Source: Actinomycetota bacterium (lineage in GTDB: Bacteria > Actinomycetota > Thermoleophilia > Solirubrobacterales > Solirubrobacteraceae). From it: DNA of 29,686 bases. The notes below the pieces were generated by a model, which made no database searches, was not told the origin of the DNA, and worked only from the letters and a program-made list of their open reading frames with translations. Below, in pieces: positions 1 through 6,832 of the stretch (within the stretch, counting starts at the first letter, position 1; each line of letters starts with the position of its first letter). The position numbers were made by a program, and so were the translations under genes. The stretch lies in NCBI GenBank assembly GCA_005888335.1, contig VAWY01000058.1, positions 1-29,686 of the forward strand. Reading direction: 5' to 3'.

Positions 1-212
1 GTGCAGGTCGCCAGGCCGTCGACCTCGGCGGCGAGGCGCTCCAGCCGGTCCGCCCGACGTGCCGCGCCGACCACTTGGGCGCCGGCCGCCGACAGGACGC
101 GGGCGAAGCGGTCGCCGAGCCCGCTCGAGGCTCCGGTGACGATGGCGACGCGGCGGTCGAGCCCGAAGATCTCGGCCGGGCCGGTGACCTCGTGCGCGAC
201 CGGGCTAGACAC
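1..212 (-). CDS. Short-chain dehydrogenase/reductase, N-terminal part (runs off window)
   Basis: The first about 70 residues of a classical SDR, an NAD(P)H-dependent oxidoreductase with a Rossmann fold. The cofactor motif TGASSGLG is clear, followed by a second-strand segment GAARRADRL whose arginines suggest NADP(H) preference. The catalytic Ser-Tyr-Lys lies beyond the window edge. I chose the GTG at 212, which overlaps the stop of the upstream thiolase remnant by eight bases and so implies translational coupling. It is the last visible gene of the minus-strand operon with the LvaA-like kinase, the DUF6285 protein and an acyl-CoA dehydrogenase. The Lva pathway has an SDR (LvaD) that reduces 4-ketoacyl-CoA to 4-hydroxyacyl-CoA. 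A matching role here is inference; a 3-hydroxyacyl-CoA dehydrogenase is equally possible. Confidence 0.85.
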   Translation of the reverse strand, partial: MSSPVAHEVTGPAEIFGLDRRVAIVTGASSGLGDRFARVLSAAGAQVVGAARRADRLERLAAEVDGLATC

Positions 213-285
213 GCTGGATCAGCATGCCGGTGCCGAGGCCGCCGCCACAGCACATGGTCGCGTCGATCACGATCACTTCAGACAT
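205..285 (-). pseudogene. Thiolase remnant: N-terminus joined in frame to C-terminus (26 aa)
   Basis: A 26-codon open frame with a good ribosome binding site (GAGAG six bases before ATG). Its first nine residues, MSEVIVIDA, are a typical acetyl-CoA acetyltransferase N-terminus. The rest, TMCCGGGLGTGMLIQRV, matches the extreme C-terminus of thiolases, with the MCxGGGxG block carrying the second active-site cysteine. A normal thiolase is about 390 residues, so about 360 residues including the nucleophilic cysteine are absent. The frame is kept, and the stop still overlaps the SDR start, so coupling to the next gene is preserved. It lies 29 bases after the acyl-CoA dehydrogenase stop. I infer an internal deletion (real or from assembly). 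A functional micropeptide is less likely. Confidence 0.7.
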
Positions 286-314
286 ACGTATCTCTCATTC
301 GCGGGTTGGTGTCC

Positions 315-1610
315 TCAGCGCTTCATGAACCCGAAGAGGTGCCCGGCGACGTTGCGGATCTGGATCTCCTCGGAGCCCTCGGTGATGCGGTAGCGGCGGT
401 GGTGGCGGTAGATGTGCTCGAACGGCTTGTGCCGGGTGTAGCCGACGCCCCCGTGGACCTGCATCGCCCGGTCGGCGGCCTCGCAGACGAGGCGGTTGGC
501 CCGGAAGTTGCACATCGAGACCTTGTCGCTGATGCCGGTCACCCGGCTTCCGCCTCCATCCATCTCGCTCGCGGTCTTGCGCACGAACGTCCGCAGCAAC
601 TGGACGTCGGTCGCGAGCTCGACGAGCGGCCACTGGATCGCCTGGCGCTCGGCCAGCGGCTTGCCGAACGTCACGCGCTCGCGCGCGTATCTGACGCTCT
701 CGCGCACGCAGTAGTCCGCCGCGCCCACGCCCGAGGCCGCCTGCCGGATCCGGTTCTCGTGGACGAAGAACAGCGCGGTGTCGAGGCCGCGGCCCTCTTC
801 GCCGAGGATCGCGTCGGCCGGGACGCGGACGTCGGTGAGCTCGACCTCCGCGTGGTCGGTCGGCATGTTGAACGTCCAGTGGAAGTACGGGATCTCGAAG
901 CCCGGGGCGTCGGTCGGCACGATGAACGCGGTGATGCCGCGCCCCTTGCCGGGCTCGCCGGAGGTCCGGGCGAAGATGATCGAGTGCGACGCCAAGTTCA
1001 CGCCGCTGGCGAAGCGCTTGGCACCGTTGATCACCCAGTCGCTGCCGTCGCGAACGGCGCGCGTCTCGAGCCACGTCGCGTCGCTGCCGTGCTGCGGCTC
1101 GGTCAGGTTGAACGCGAAGTCCAGCTCACCCGAGAGGACGCCCTCCAGGAACTGCCCCTTCTGCGCCTCGGTGCCGAACTCGTCGAGGATGAGCGGGAAG
1201 ACGAGGTTGCCGACGACCGAGGTCTCCATCTGGAGGTCGTTGTGCAGGCCCAGGCCCTTCGCCGCCAGGTGGTCGCGGATCACCGCCATGCCGAGGTTCG
1301 TGCCGTCGAGCCCGCCCATCTTCTTCGGGAGCGCGTAGCGCAAGAAGCCCGCCGCGTCGGCGCGCCGGCGCATCTCGTCGAGGAGGTCGAGCCACTCCTG
1401 GCGATGGACGCCGTCGTTCTCGAAGTCGGTCCGCGCCCATTCGCGCCGGTGATCGAAGAACTGGATGTTCTCGGCCTCCAGCGGCTTGATCTCGCGCTCG
1501 ATGAACTCGTCAAGCCGCGCAATGAAGTCCTGCAGGTCCTCGGGAAGCCCCTCCAGCTCGGGGGCGAGCGTCATCTCCATGGTCGACCGCCTGGTCTCGT
1601 CGCTTGTCAT
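315..1610 (-). CDS. Acyl-CoA dehydrogenase in lva-like operon (LvaC position)
   Basis: A 431-residue flavoprotein of the acyl-CoA dehydrogenase family, slightly longer than the usual 380-400. The N-terminal helical domain is followed by the FAD/substrate block FNLTEPQHGSDAT and the C-terminal helical domain with QVHGGVGYTRH. The segment TEGSEEIQ near the end corresponds to the YEGT block of medium-chain enzymes, so the canonical catalytic glutamate is present (about E411). The ATG overlaps the stop of the DUF6285 gene in an ATGA, which supports this start and coupling. Kinase, DUF6285 and dehydrogenase occur in this order as LvaA-LvaB-LvaC in Pseudomonas, where the 4-hydroxyl of 4-hydroxyvaleryl-CoA is phosphorylated and rearranged or eliminated. 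I infer the analogous step here; ordinary alpha,beta-dehydrogenation is the alternative. Confidence 0.9.
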   Translation of the reverse strand: MTSDETRRSTMEMTLAPELEGLPEDLQDFIARLDEFIEREIKPLEAENIQFFDHRREWARTDFENDGVHRQEWLDLLDEMRRRADAAGFLRYALPKKMGGLDGTNLGMAVIRDHLAAKGLGLHNDLQMETSVVGNLVFPLILDEFGTEAQKGQFLEGVLSGELDFAFNLTEPQHGSDATWLETRAVRDGSDWVINGAKRFASGVNLASHSIIFARTSGEPGKGRGITAFIVPTDAPGFEIPYFHWTFNMPTDHAEVELTDVRVPADAILGEEGRGLDTALFFVHENRIRQAASGVGAADYCVRESVRYARERVTFGKPLAERQAIQWPLVELATDVQLLRTFVRKTASEMDGGGSRVTGISDKVSMCNFRANRLVCEAADRAMQVHGGVGYTRHKPFEHIYRHHRRYRITEGSEEIQIRNVAGHLFGFMKR

Positions 1611-1960
1611 GAGTTCTGGTCCGCGGAACGCAGGTGGCGCGGGTTGGCCACGCGCAGCTTGTCCACGACCTTCGCGCGCGTCGCCGCGACGACCTCGTCC
1701 ATCCGGTCGTCGAGCGATCCCTCGCGGATCGCCCGCGCCAGCTCCACGTCGTTCGCGACGCCGAGCGTCGACAGGCGCTCGGCGTGGGCCTGCGCGTGCT
1801 GTCCTCCGAGCGCGACCTCGCGCTCGATCTGCGCCACGACGTTGGCGGCCACCCGGGTGAGGAAACGCAGCCGTCCGTCGGCGGCGGGCATCACGTCGCG
1901 CTCGAGAAACTCCCGGACGGCCTCCGCGAGCTCGCCGGTCGTGGGGATGCCGTGCGCCAT
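1607..1960 (-). CDS. DUF6285 protein, LvaB-like partner of the acyl-CoA kinase
   Basis: A 117-residue, mainly helical small protein with no signal peptide or membrane segment. The pattern ELxxAVREFLERDVMPA near the start, then FLTRVAANVVAQIERE and an acidic/basic helical C-terminus, is what I recognise as DUF6285. In bacteria this family is usually coded next to an APH-fold kinase and an acyl-CoA dehydrogenase. The Pseudomonas member LvaB is required with LvaA for phosphorylation of 4-hydroxyvaleryl-CoA. Here the ATG follows the kinase stop by one base and the stop overlaps the dehydrogenase start, so the three are probably made together. I infer a kinase subunit or activator role. It has no catalytic motif of its own that I can see. 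Only one copy is present, although the window has three kinases. Confidence 0.85.
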   Translation of the reverse strand: MAHGIPTTGELAEAVREFLERDVMPAADGRLRFLTRVAANVVAQIEREVALGGQHAQAHAERLSTLGVANDVELARAIREGSLDDRMDEVVAATRAKVVDKLRVANPRHLRSADQNS

Positions 1961-1961
1961 G

Positions 1962-2960
1962 TCACGCGCCTCCCAGCCGACCCTCGAGCAGCAGCAGCAC
2001 GTCGTACTCCTGCTCCCATACGCGGCGACCGATCGCCGCCAGCTCGACCGAGCGCTCGTCGCCCGAGAGATGCCGCCACGCCTGGTCCATGCAGCCGCCG
2101 CCCCACCAGACCGTGCCGAAGACCTCCCAGTAGCGCACGACCTCGGGGTCGACGCTGCGACCGCTGACGCGCTCGTAGCCGCGGAAGAGGTCCTCATAGT
2201 CGCCGAACCCGCCGACCGGCCGGTCGACCCCGAAGCGCCATGCTCGCACGCAGAGGTAGCCGAGGTCCTGCATGGGGTCCCCGCGATGCACGAGCTCCCA
2301 GTCGAGGACGGCGCGGATGCCGTCCGGCCCGATGATGAGGTTGCCGTTGCGAAAGTCGCCGTGGACGACGACCTCGTCGGTCGGCGGCGGCCGGTGCTCG
2401 TCGAGCCAGCGCAGACCGAGCTCGAGGGCGGGGCTCGCGTCGTCGTAGGACCGGATCGTCTCGCGAACGTCGGCCACCACGTCGGGGTGCTCCAGGCCGG
2501 GAACCTCGTCGAGGGGGATGCTGTGGATGCGCGCCAGGATCTCCCCGCACTGCTCCGCCAGCCGCGGTCTGACCTCCGCGTACGCCTCGTCGCGCAGGAT
2601 CCGCCGGGCAAGGGTCTCGCCCTCGAGCCGCTCCATGACGATGAACGGCGCGTCGAGTGCCGCGGGGTCGTCGCCGTAGGCGATGATCTCCGGCTCGGGC
2701 ACGCCCGCGCGCCGCGCGGCCCGGATCGCCCGCGCCTCGATCGACATCCCTTCGCCGTGGGCCTCGGGAGGGTCGCGCCGCAGGATCAGCGGCCGGACGC
2801 TGCCGTCCGAGCCCACGGCGTCGAACGACCATGTCTGGCGACTCGCACCGCCCGTCAGCTGCCGCAGGTCGCGGACGGCCATGTCCTGCGCGAGCGCCTC
2901 GCAGAGAACGGCGCGCAGCTGATCCTCGAGCACGCCGACGGCCGCGCCGACGCCGGTCAT
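1962..2960 (-). CDS. LvaA-like acyl-CoA hydroxyl kinase (APH fold), copy 1
   Basis: A 332-residue aminoglycoside-phosphotransferase-fold kinase. Visible are the N-lobe TGGASRQTWSF loop, ILRRD with the ATP-contacting strand, the catalytic loop HGDFRNGN (H200, D202, N207), and the metal-binding aspartate of AVLDWE (D220), followed by GDPMQDLGYL. All kinase residues are intact. The fold is shared with antibiotic kinases, but the location between an enoyl-CoA hydratase and DUF6285/acyl-CoA dehydrogenase genes points to phosphorylation of a hydroxyacyl-CoA, as in Pseudomonas LvaA and the N-domain of mammalian ACAD10/11. The ATG overlaps the upstream hydratase stop by four bases (ATGA). It is clearly more diverged from the other two kinases than they are from each other. 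The substrate chain is not deducible. Confidence 0.88.
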   Translation of the reverse strand: MTGVGAAVGVLEDQLRAVLCEALAQDMAVRDLRQLTGGASRQTWSFDAVGSDGSVRPLILRRDPPEAHGEGMSIEARAIRAARRAGVPEPEIIAYGDDPAALDAPFIVMERLEGETLARRILRDEAYAEVRPRLAEQCGEILARIHSIPLDEVPGLEHPDVVADVRETIRSYDDASPALELGLRWLDEHRPPPTDEVVVHGDFRNGNLIIGPDGIRAVLDWELVHRGDPMQDLGYLCVRAWRFGVDRPVGGFGDYEDLFRGYERVSGRSVDPEVVRYWEVFGTVWWGGGCMDQAWRHLSGDERSVELAAIGRRVWEQEYDVLLLLEGRLGGA

Positions 2961-3775
2961 CGCGCCGGTCGGAGCCGATCGTAGCTGCGGCCGTGGCCAT
3001 TGCCCGGCGACGGTCCGAGACCGCCGCGCTCGGCCTGCCAGCGTCCGAAGAACGCGGGCATGTCGCGCGACACGCGCAGCGGGAACGCGGCTTCGCGCTT
3101 CTCCAGGAACGACGCCACGCCCTCGCGTACGTCGGCGCTCGAACCCAGGAAGTGCAACGCCTCGGAGTCGACCTCGTGCGCCTTCGCCGGGTCTCCGTCG
3201 GCGAGCATCTGCCACAGCATCCGGCGCGCGAGTGCGATGGCCACCGCGGACGTGCCCTCCGCCATCTGCGTGGCGAGCGCTCGAGCGGCCGGCAGGAGCT
3301 CGTCCGGCGGGTGGAGGCTGCGGACGAGCCCGCCGGCGAGCGCTTCGTCGGCGCCGAAGATGCGGGCGGTGTAGACCCACTCGGCGGCCCGCGAGATCCC
3401 GACGAGCCGCGGCAGGAAGAAGCTCGACGCGGCCTCCGGCACGAGGCCCCGCCTGGCGAAGACGAACCCGAACCGCGCGCTGTCGGCCGCCAGCCGGATG
3501 TCCATCGGGAGCGTCATGGTGATCCCGATGCCGACGGCCGCGCCGTTGATGGCGCCGATGACGGGCTTTGCGCTGTCGAAGATCCTCCGCGTCAGGACGC
3601 CGCCTCCGTCCGGGTGGCGGTCCATGCTGAACGGCTCGGCGTCGCGCGTGAAGGTGGACCCGCCCGCCTCGAGGTCGGCTCCGGCGCAGAACGCCCTGCC
3701 GCTGCCGGTCGCTATCCCGTCGGCTCGCTCGAGGCAAATCGTGTTGTAGCTCTTCACCTGCGATCGCTCGGCCAT
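2957..3775 (-). CDS. Enoyl-CoA hydratase/isomerase family protein with internal deletion
   Basis: A crotonase-fold protein of 272 residues whose N-terminal part is abnormal. It opens with SYNTICLERADGIA, which should run on into the ITLNRPxxxNA strand and first helices, but goes straight to TGSGRAFCAGADLE. About 40-45 residues (the CoA/substrate loop and first two helices) are missing, and the frame is kept. The oxyanion-hole blocks CAGADL and GAINGAAVGIG remain, as does the acid in GLVPEAAS. The C-terminal tail of about 45 residues after LEKREAAF makes up the length. It is the first gene of the lva-like operon, divergent from another crotonase with 126 bases between. I expect it to be inactive or misfolded. 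The start codon has no strong ribosome binding site; a GTG further in is possible. Confidence 0.8.
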   Translation of the reverse strand: MAERSQVKSYNTICLERADGIATGSGRAFCAGADLEAGGSTFTRDAEPFSMDRHPDGGGVLTRRIFDSAKPVIGAINGAAVGIGITMTLPMDIRLAADSARFGFVFARRGLVPEAASSFFLPRLVGISRAAEWVYTARIFGADEALAGGLVRSLHPPDELLPAARALATQMAEGTSAVAIALARRMLWQMLADGDPAKAHEVDSEALHFLGSSADVREGVASFLEKREAAFPLRVSRDMPAFFGRWQAERGGLGPSPGNGHGRSYDRLRPAR

Positions 3776-3901
3776 CGCGCTGCAAGGCTAAAGACGCCGG
3801 TATGGGCGGCCGCCGGGGCGCTCGCCGTCCGCTGTCGAATGTCACAACGCCGCAAGGCGACGCGCGTCGTGATCCCCGGCCCGGCCTCTAGCGTCGAGGG
3901 C

Positions 3902-4735
3902 ATGAACGGCTGGAACGTCCTCGAGGAGTCAGACGTCCTGCGGCTCCTCCACCAAGACGGGGCGGTGCGCGTCGAGCTGCGCCGGCCCGACTCGCTCAAC
4001 GCCTTCGACGACCGTCTCGCGGTCGAGCTGCTCGACGCGCTGCGCCGCTTGGCCGCCGACCACGCCGTCCGGTGCGTGGTCCTGACCGGAACGGGGCGCG
4101 CCTTCTCGGCCGGCGCCGACATCAAGGGACCGTCGGTCGGAGATCGCGGCGAGAACACCAGGCGGGTGCTGCGCGAGCAGATCAACCCGGCCGTGCTCGC
4201 GCTCCGCGAAATGCCGAAGCCGGTCATCGCTGCCGTGAACGGGCCCGCGGCCGGCGTGGGCTGCTCGTTCGCGGTCGCATGCGACCTCGTCGTCGCCGCC
4301 GAGTCCGCCTACTTCCTTCTCGCGTTCGCGAACATCGGGCTGGTCGGAGACGGCGGAGCGACGATCACGGTCCCGGCGCGCGTGGGACTCGGGCGTGCGG
4401 GCGTCCTATCGCTGCTCGCCGAGCGATTGCCGGCCGACGAGGCGCTGAGGTGGGGCCTCGCCGACCGCGTGGTCCCCGACGCCGAGCTCGACGCAGTAAC
4501 GACGGAGCTCGCGCTGCGCCTGGCCGCGGGGCCGACCCGCTCGTACGCCGCGACCAAGCGCGCGCTGAACGCGAGCATGCTGCCTGGGCTCGCCGAGCAG
4601 CTCGAGCTCGAGACGGGGTTGCAGGCGGAGCTCGCGGTGAGCGCCGACCACGAGGAGGGCATCGCCGCCTTCGGCGAGAGGCGTCCCGCGGTCTTCCGGG
4701 GGTTCGAGGCGCCGCAGCCGGCGGTCGCGCGCTAG
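3902..4735 (+). CDS. Enoyl-CoA hydratase/isomerase, PaaG-like
   Basis: A complete 277-residue crotonase. The N-terminal LRRPDSLNAFDD loop, the FSAGADIKG oxyanion block and the AAVNGPAAGVGCSFAVACDL block are all present. The position of the first catalytic glutamate of true hydratases is serine (S122), and the second site reads GLVGDGG with aspartate (D150). This pattern is typical of delta3-delta2 isomerases and PaaG-type enzymes rather than classical hydratases, so double-bond isomerisation of an unsaturated acyl-CoA is more likely. It is divergent from the lva-like operon and stands alone, ending in a palindromic terminator shared with the regulator on the other strand. It shows what the shortened hydratase at 2957-3775 lacks. 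Confidence 0.92.
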   Translation: MNGWNVLEESDVLRLLHQDGAVRVELRRPDSLNAFDDRLAVELLDALRRLAADHAVRCVVLTGTGRAFSAGADIKGPSVGDRGENTRRVLREQINPAVLALREMPKPVIAAVNGPAAGVGCSFAVACDLVVAAESAYFLLAFANIGLVGDGGATITVPARVGLGRAGVLSLLAERLPADEALRWGLADRVVPDAELDAVTTELALRLAAGPTRSYAATKRALNASMLPGLAEQLELETGLQAELAVSADHEEGIAAFGERRPAVFRGFEAPQPAVAR

Positions 4736-4796
4736 TGCTGCGTCAGGCGCGGCGAGCGCCCGCCGAACGGGGCGAACGTCGCCTGACGCGGCACTA
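4733..4796. terminator. Bidirectional terminator built from both stop codons
   Basis: Two 17-base arms (4733-4749 and 4780-4796) are inverted repeats with one mismatch. Each arm begins with the TAG stop of its own gene, the crotonase on plus and the PucR-type regulator on minus. The 30-base interior contains a smaller CGGCG/CGCCG hairpin. There is no T-tract, as is usual in high-GC actinomycetes. It separates two convergent genes. Confidence 0.75.
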
Positions 4797-6677
4797 GGTG
4801 GCGGCCTCCGGGAGCGCGGGGAGCGCGCCCCCGAGTCGGAGCACGAGCAGCGCGAGCTGCGCGCTGAGCTGATCCTCCGAGCTCGTCGCGACCGCAAGCC
4901 CGGTCGCCTCTTCGATCTTGGCGAGGCGATAGCGGATCGTGTTCTCGTGCACGCCGAGCACAAGCGCCGAGCGCCGGACGCTGCGGCCCGAGTCGAAGAA
5001 GACCTGCAGCGTCTTCAGCAGATCGCGCGTCCCATCGTCGTTCGTGAGCAGCGCGCCGAGCGCGTCGTGCGAGAAGCGCAGCGCATCCGCCCGGTTCGAG
5101 GACGCGAGAAGGAGCCGGCCGGGCCCGAGATCGTCGGCGGTCAGCACGCGCATCTCGCCGCCTTGGACAAGTGACCGCAGGCAGCTCATGACCTGCCGCG
5201 CTTCCCCGTAGGCGCGGACGTAGTCCGCCGGCTCGACGCACCGAGTCGAGATCGCGGCGGCCAGACCGGAGCCACCAAGCGCCTCGAGCGCGCGCTCGAC
5301 AACGCCCCGCGCGTCGGCGATCGCCTCCAGCGTGGAGGTCTCGGCTTCCAGGTCCAACAGCGCGACGACGCCCTCGGCAACGCTGGCGGCGAGGACGCCG
5401 GTGCCGTTCGCCGTCCGGGGAAGGACCGCCGACACCGCCTCGGCCGACGGGGCGCCGTCGGCGCTCGACGCATCGCCCGTGATGAGGCACAGGACGCGCG
5501 GCACGGCGGGATCGACCCCGAGGTAGCGCGCCCGCCGCTCGAGCGAGGCGGCGTCGCGCGTCCCGCGGATCAGATCGGCGGTCAGCGAGGCGCGAGCGTC
5601 CCATTCGGCTGCCACGGCGCGTCGCTCGGCGGCGAGCTCGAGCGCGACGTTCGTGGCCGCGCGACGCGCGATGTGCAGATCGAGCGCGCCGAACCGGCTC
5701 CCGTACTCCATGATCACCAGGCGACCGCAGTCCTCGTCGCGCATCGTGACCGGCGCGACGAGGAAGCGCTGGGGCAGCCCGGCGGCAGGCAGCGGACCGA
5801 TCACGCCGCCGCGCGTACCGCTCACGCCGTCGAGCGCCTCGGCGACCGACGGATGCGTCCGATACGCCGGCTCAAGCAGCCGTGGCAGGACCTCGTCGTC
5901 GAACCAGGGCGGCACGGCGGCCGCGAGCCGCCGGTGCTCGGCGTCGTGGATCGCCGTCGGCTTCCCCGTCAGCTCGGCGACCGCCACGGCGATGTCTCGC
6001 AGGTCGCCGCCCTCGAGAACCAGGCTCGCGAGGCGGTCGTCCATGGCGGCGGCTCGGCGCAGGAGCTGGTTCTGCAGCGCGACCGTCGCGACGCTCTTGC
6101 GCAGCTCCGCCGTCATCCTCGCCTGGGAGATGGCGACGGCGGCCAGGTCGGCGAACGTCGACGCGATCTCGCAGACGCTTGGCGGGAACGCGTGTCGCTC
6201 ATCCTCGTTGTCGAGGAAGACGATGCCGATGACCTCACCGCGCAGGACCATCGGGACGCCGAGCATGGAGCGGATGTTCCACGCGCGCATCGTCGAGCGG
6301 ATCGGACGCGGATCGTCCAGCGCGTTGGGGATGACGACAGGCCGCTTCGACTCGACGATCTCCTGGGTGAACCGGTCGGCGGGCACGCCGGCGACGAGCC
6401 GCTTGATCCGTTCGTCGCCGACCCGGCCCGGATGACCGACCTGACCTCGGAAGAGCCCGGTCTCCTCGTCGCGCAGGTAGACGCTGCAACGCTGCACGCC
6501 GGTGAGCTCGCAGATTCGCATCGCGATGAGATGAAGGAGCCCGTCGAGGTCCTTGACCTCGCCGAGCGCCTCCGCGACGTTCCCGAACGCCCTCAGCGCC
6601 GCCCGGTACGCATCCCTCGAGGTCGAGCTTCCACCGGCCGCAGCAGTGGCCGGCTCCAGCAGTCCGCCCGTTCCCAC
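4794..6677 (-). CDS. GAF-domain PucR/CdaR-type transcriptional regulator
   Basis: A 627-residue cytoplasmic regulator. Residues about 45-185 form a GAF sensor domain (start LDGLLHLIAMRICELTGVQRCSVYLRD... through MLGVPMVLRGEVIGIVFLDN). The middle holds a CdaR-like region around VPRVLCLITGD and YVRAYGEARQV. The C-terminus carries the PucR helix-turn-helix RRSALVLGVHENTIRYRLAKIEE. The GTG at 6677 is preferred because AGGAGGG sits six bases upstream; a longer in-frame reading exists but has no comparable site. It is divergent from the cyclase-family hydrolase with 155 bases between, so I infer that it controls that gene, possibly in response to an aromatic or acyl ligand. The ligand cannot be read from the sequence. 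Confidence 0.9.
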   Translation of the reverse strand: MGTGGLLEPATAAAGGSSTSRDAYRAALRAFGNVAEALGEVKDLDGLLHLIAMRICELTGVQRCSVYLRDEETGLFRGQVGHPGRVGDERIKRLVAGVPADRFTQEIVESKRPVVIPNALDDPRPIRSTMRAWNIRSMLGVPMVLRGEVIGIVFLDNEDERHAFPPSVCEIASTFADLAAVAISQARMTAELRKSVATVALQNQLLRRAAAMDDRLASLVLEGGDLRDIAVAVAELTGKPTAIHDAEHRRLAAAVPPWFDDEVLPRLLEPAYRTHPSVAEALDGVSGTRGGVIGPLPAAGLPQRFLVAPVTMRDEDCGRLVIMEYGSRFGALDLHIARRAATNVALELAAERRAVAAEWDARASLTADLIRGTRDAASLERRARYLGVDPAVPRVLCLITGDASSADGAPSAEAVSAVLPRTANGTGVLAASVAEGVVALLDLEAETSTLEAIADARGVVERALEALGGSGLAAAISTRCVEPADYVRAYGEARQVMSCLRSLVQGGEMRVLTADDLGPGRLLLASSNRADALRFSHDALGALLTNDDGTRDLLKTLQVFFDSGRSVRRSALVLGVHENTIRYRLAKIEEATGLAVATSSEDQLSAQLALLVLRLGGALPALPEAAT

Positions 6678-6683
6678 CTGGTT

Positions 6684-6690
6684 CCCTCCT
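6684..6690 (-). promoter_or_regulatory. Ribosome binding site fixing the regulator start
   Basis: AGGAGGG on the minus strand, six bases before GTG at 6677. It is the strongest Shine-Dalgarno sequence in this intergenic region and decides between several possible in-frame starts of the PucR-type regulator. Confidence 0.7.
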
Positions 6691-6774
6691 CGCGTCACCG
6701 TAGCGATACCCAGTGTCGATCTCGCCAGTCGTTGGGGACTTCTACAGCCAGGAGTCCGGGCATCGCCGCCGTCG

Positions 6775-6801
6775 GCGCCGGCGAGTCGTACGTTCCGGCG
6801 C
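6775..6801. promoter_or_regulatory. Inverted repeat, candidate operator upstream of cyclase-family hydrolase
   Basis: GCGCCGG (6775-6781) and CCGGCGC (6795-6801) form a perfect seven-base inverted repeat with a 13-base spacer, in the divergent intergenic region between the PucR-type regulator and the hydrolase, about 30 bases before the hydrolase ATG. The position suits a regulator site. GC-rich inverted repeats arise easily by chance in this DNA, so this is tentative. Confidence 0.3.
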
Positions 6802-6832
6802 GACCGGCACACCGTCGACCGAATGGAGCCTC

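Noticed and set aside
75..2984. A 969-codon plus-strand frame opposite the lva-like operon
   Set aside because: The minus-strand genes there have clear domains, motifs and ATGA couplings; the plus frame has no recognisable domain.
6713..6832. Longer N-terminus for cyclase-family hydrolase copy 1
   Set aside because: The upstream ATG lacks a ribosome binding site, and the ATG at 6833 aligns with the supported start of copy 2.
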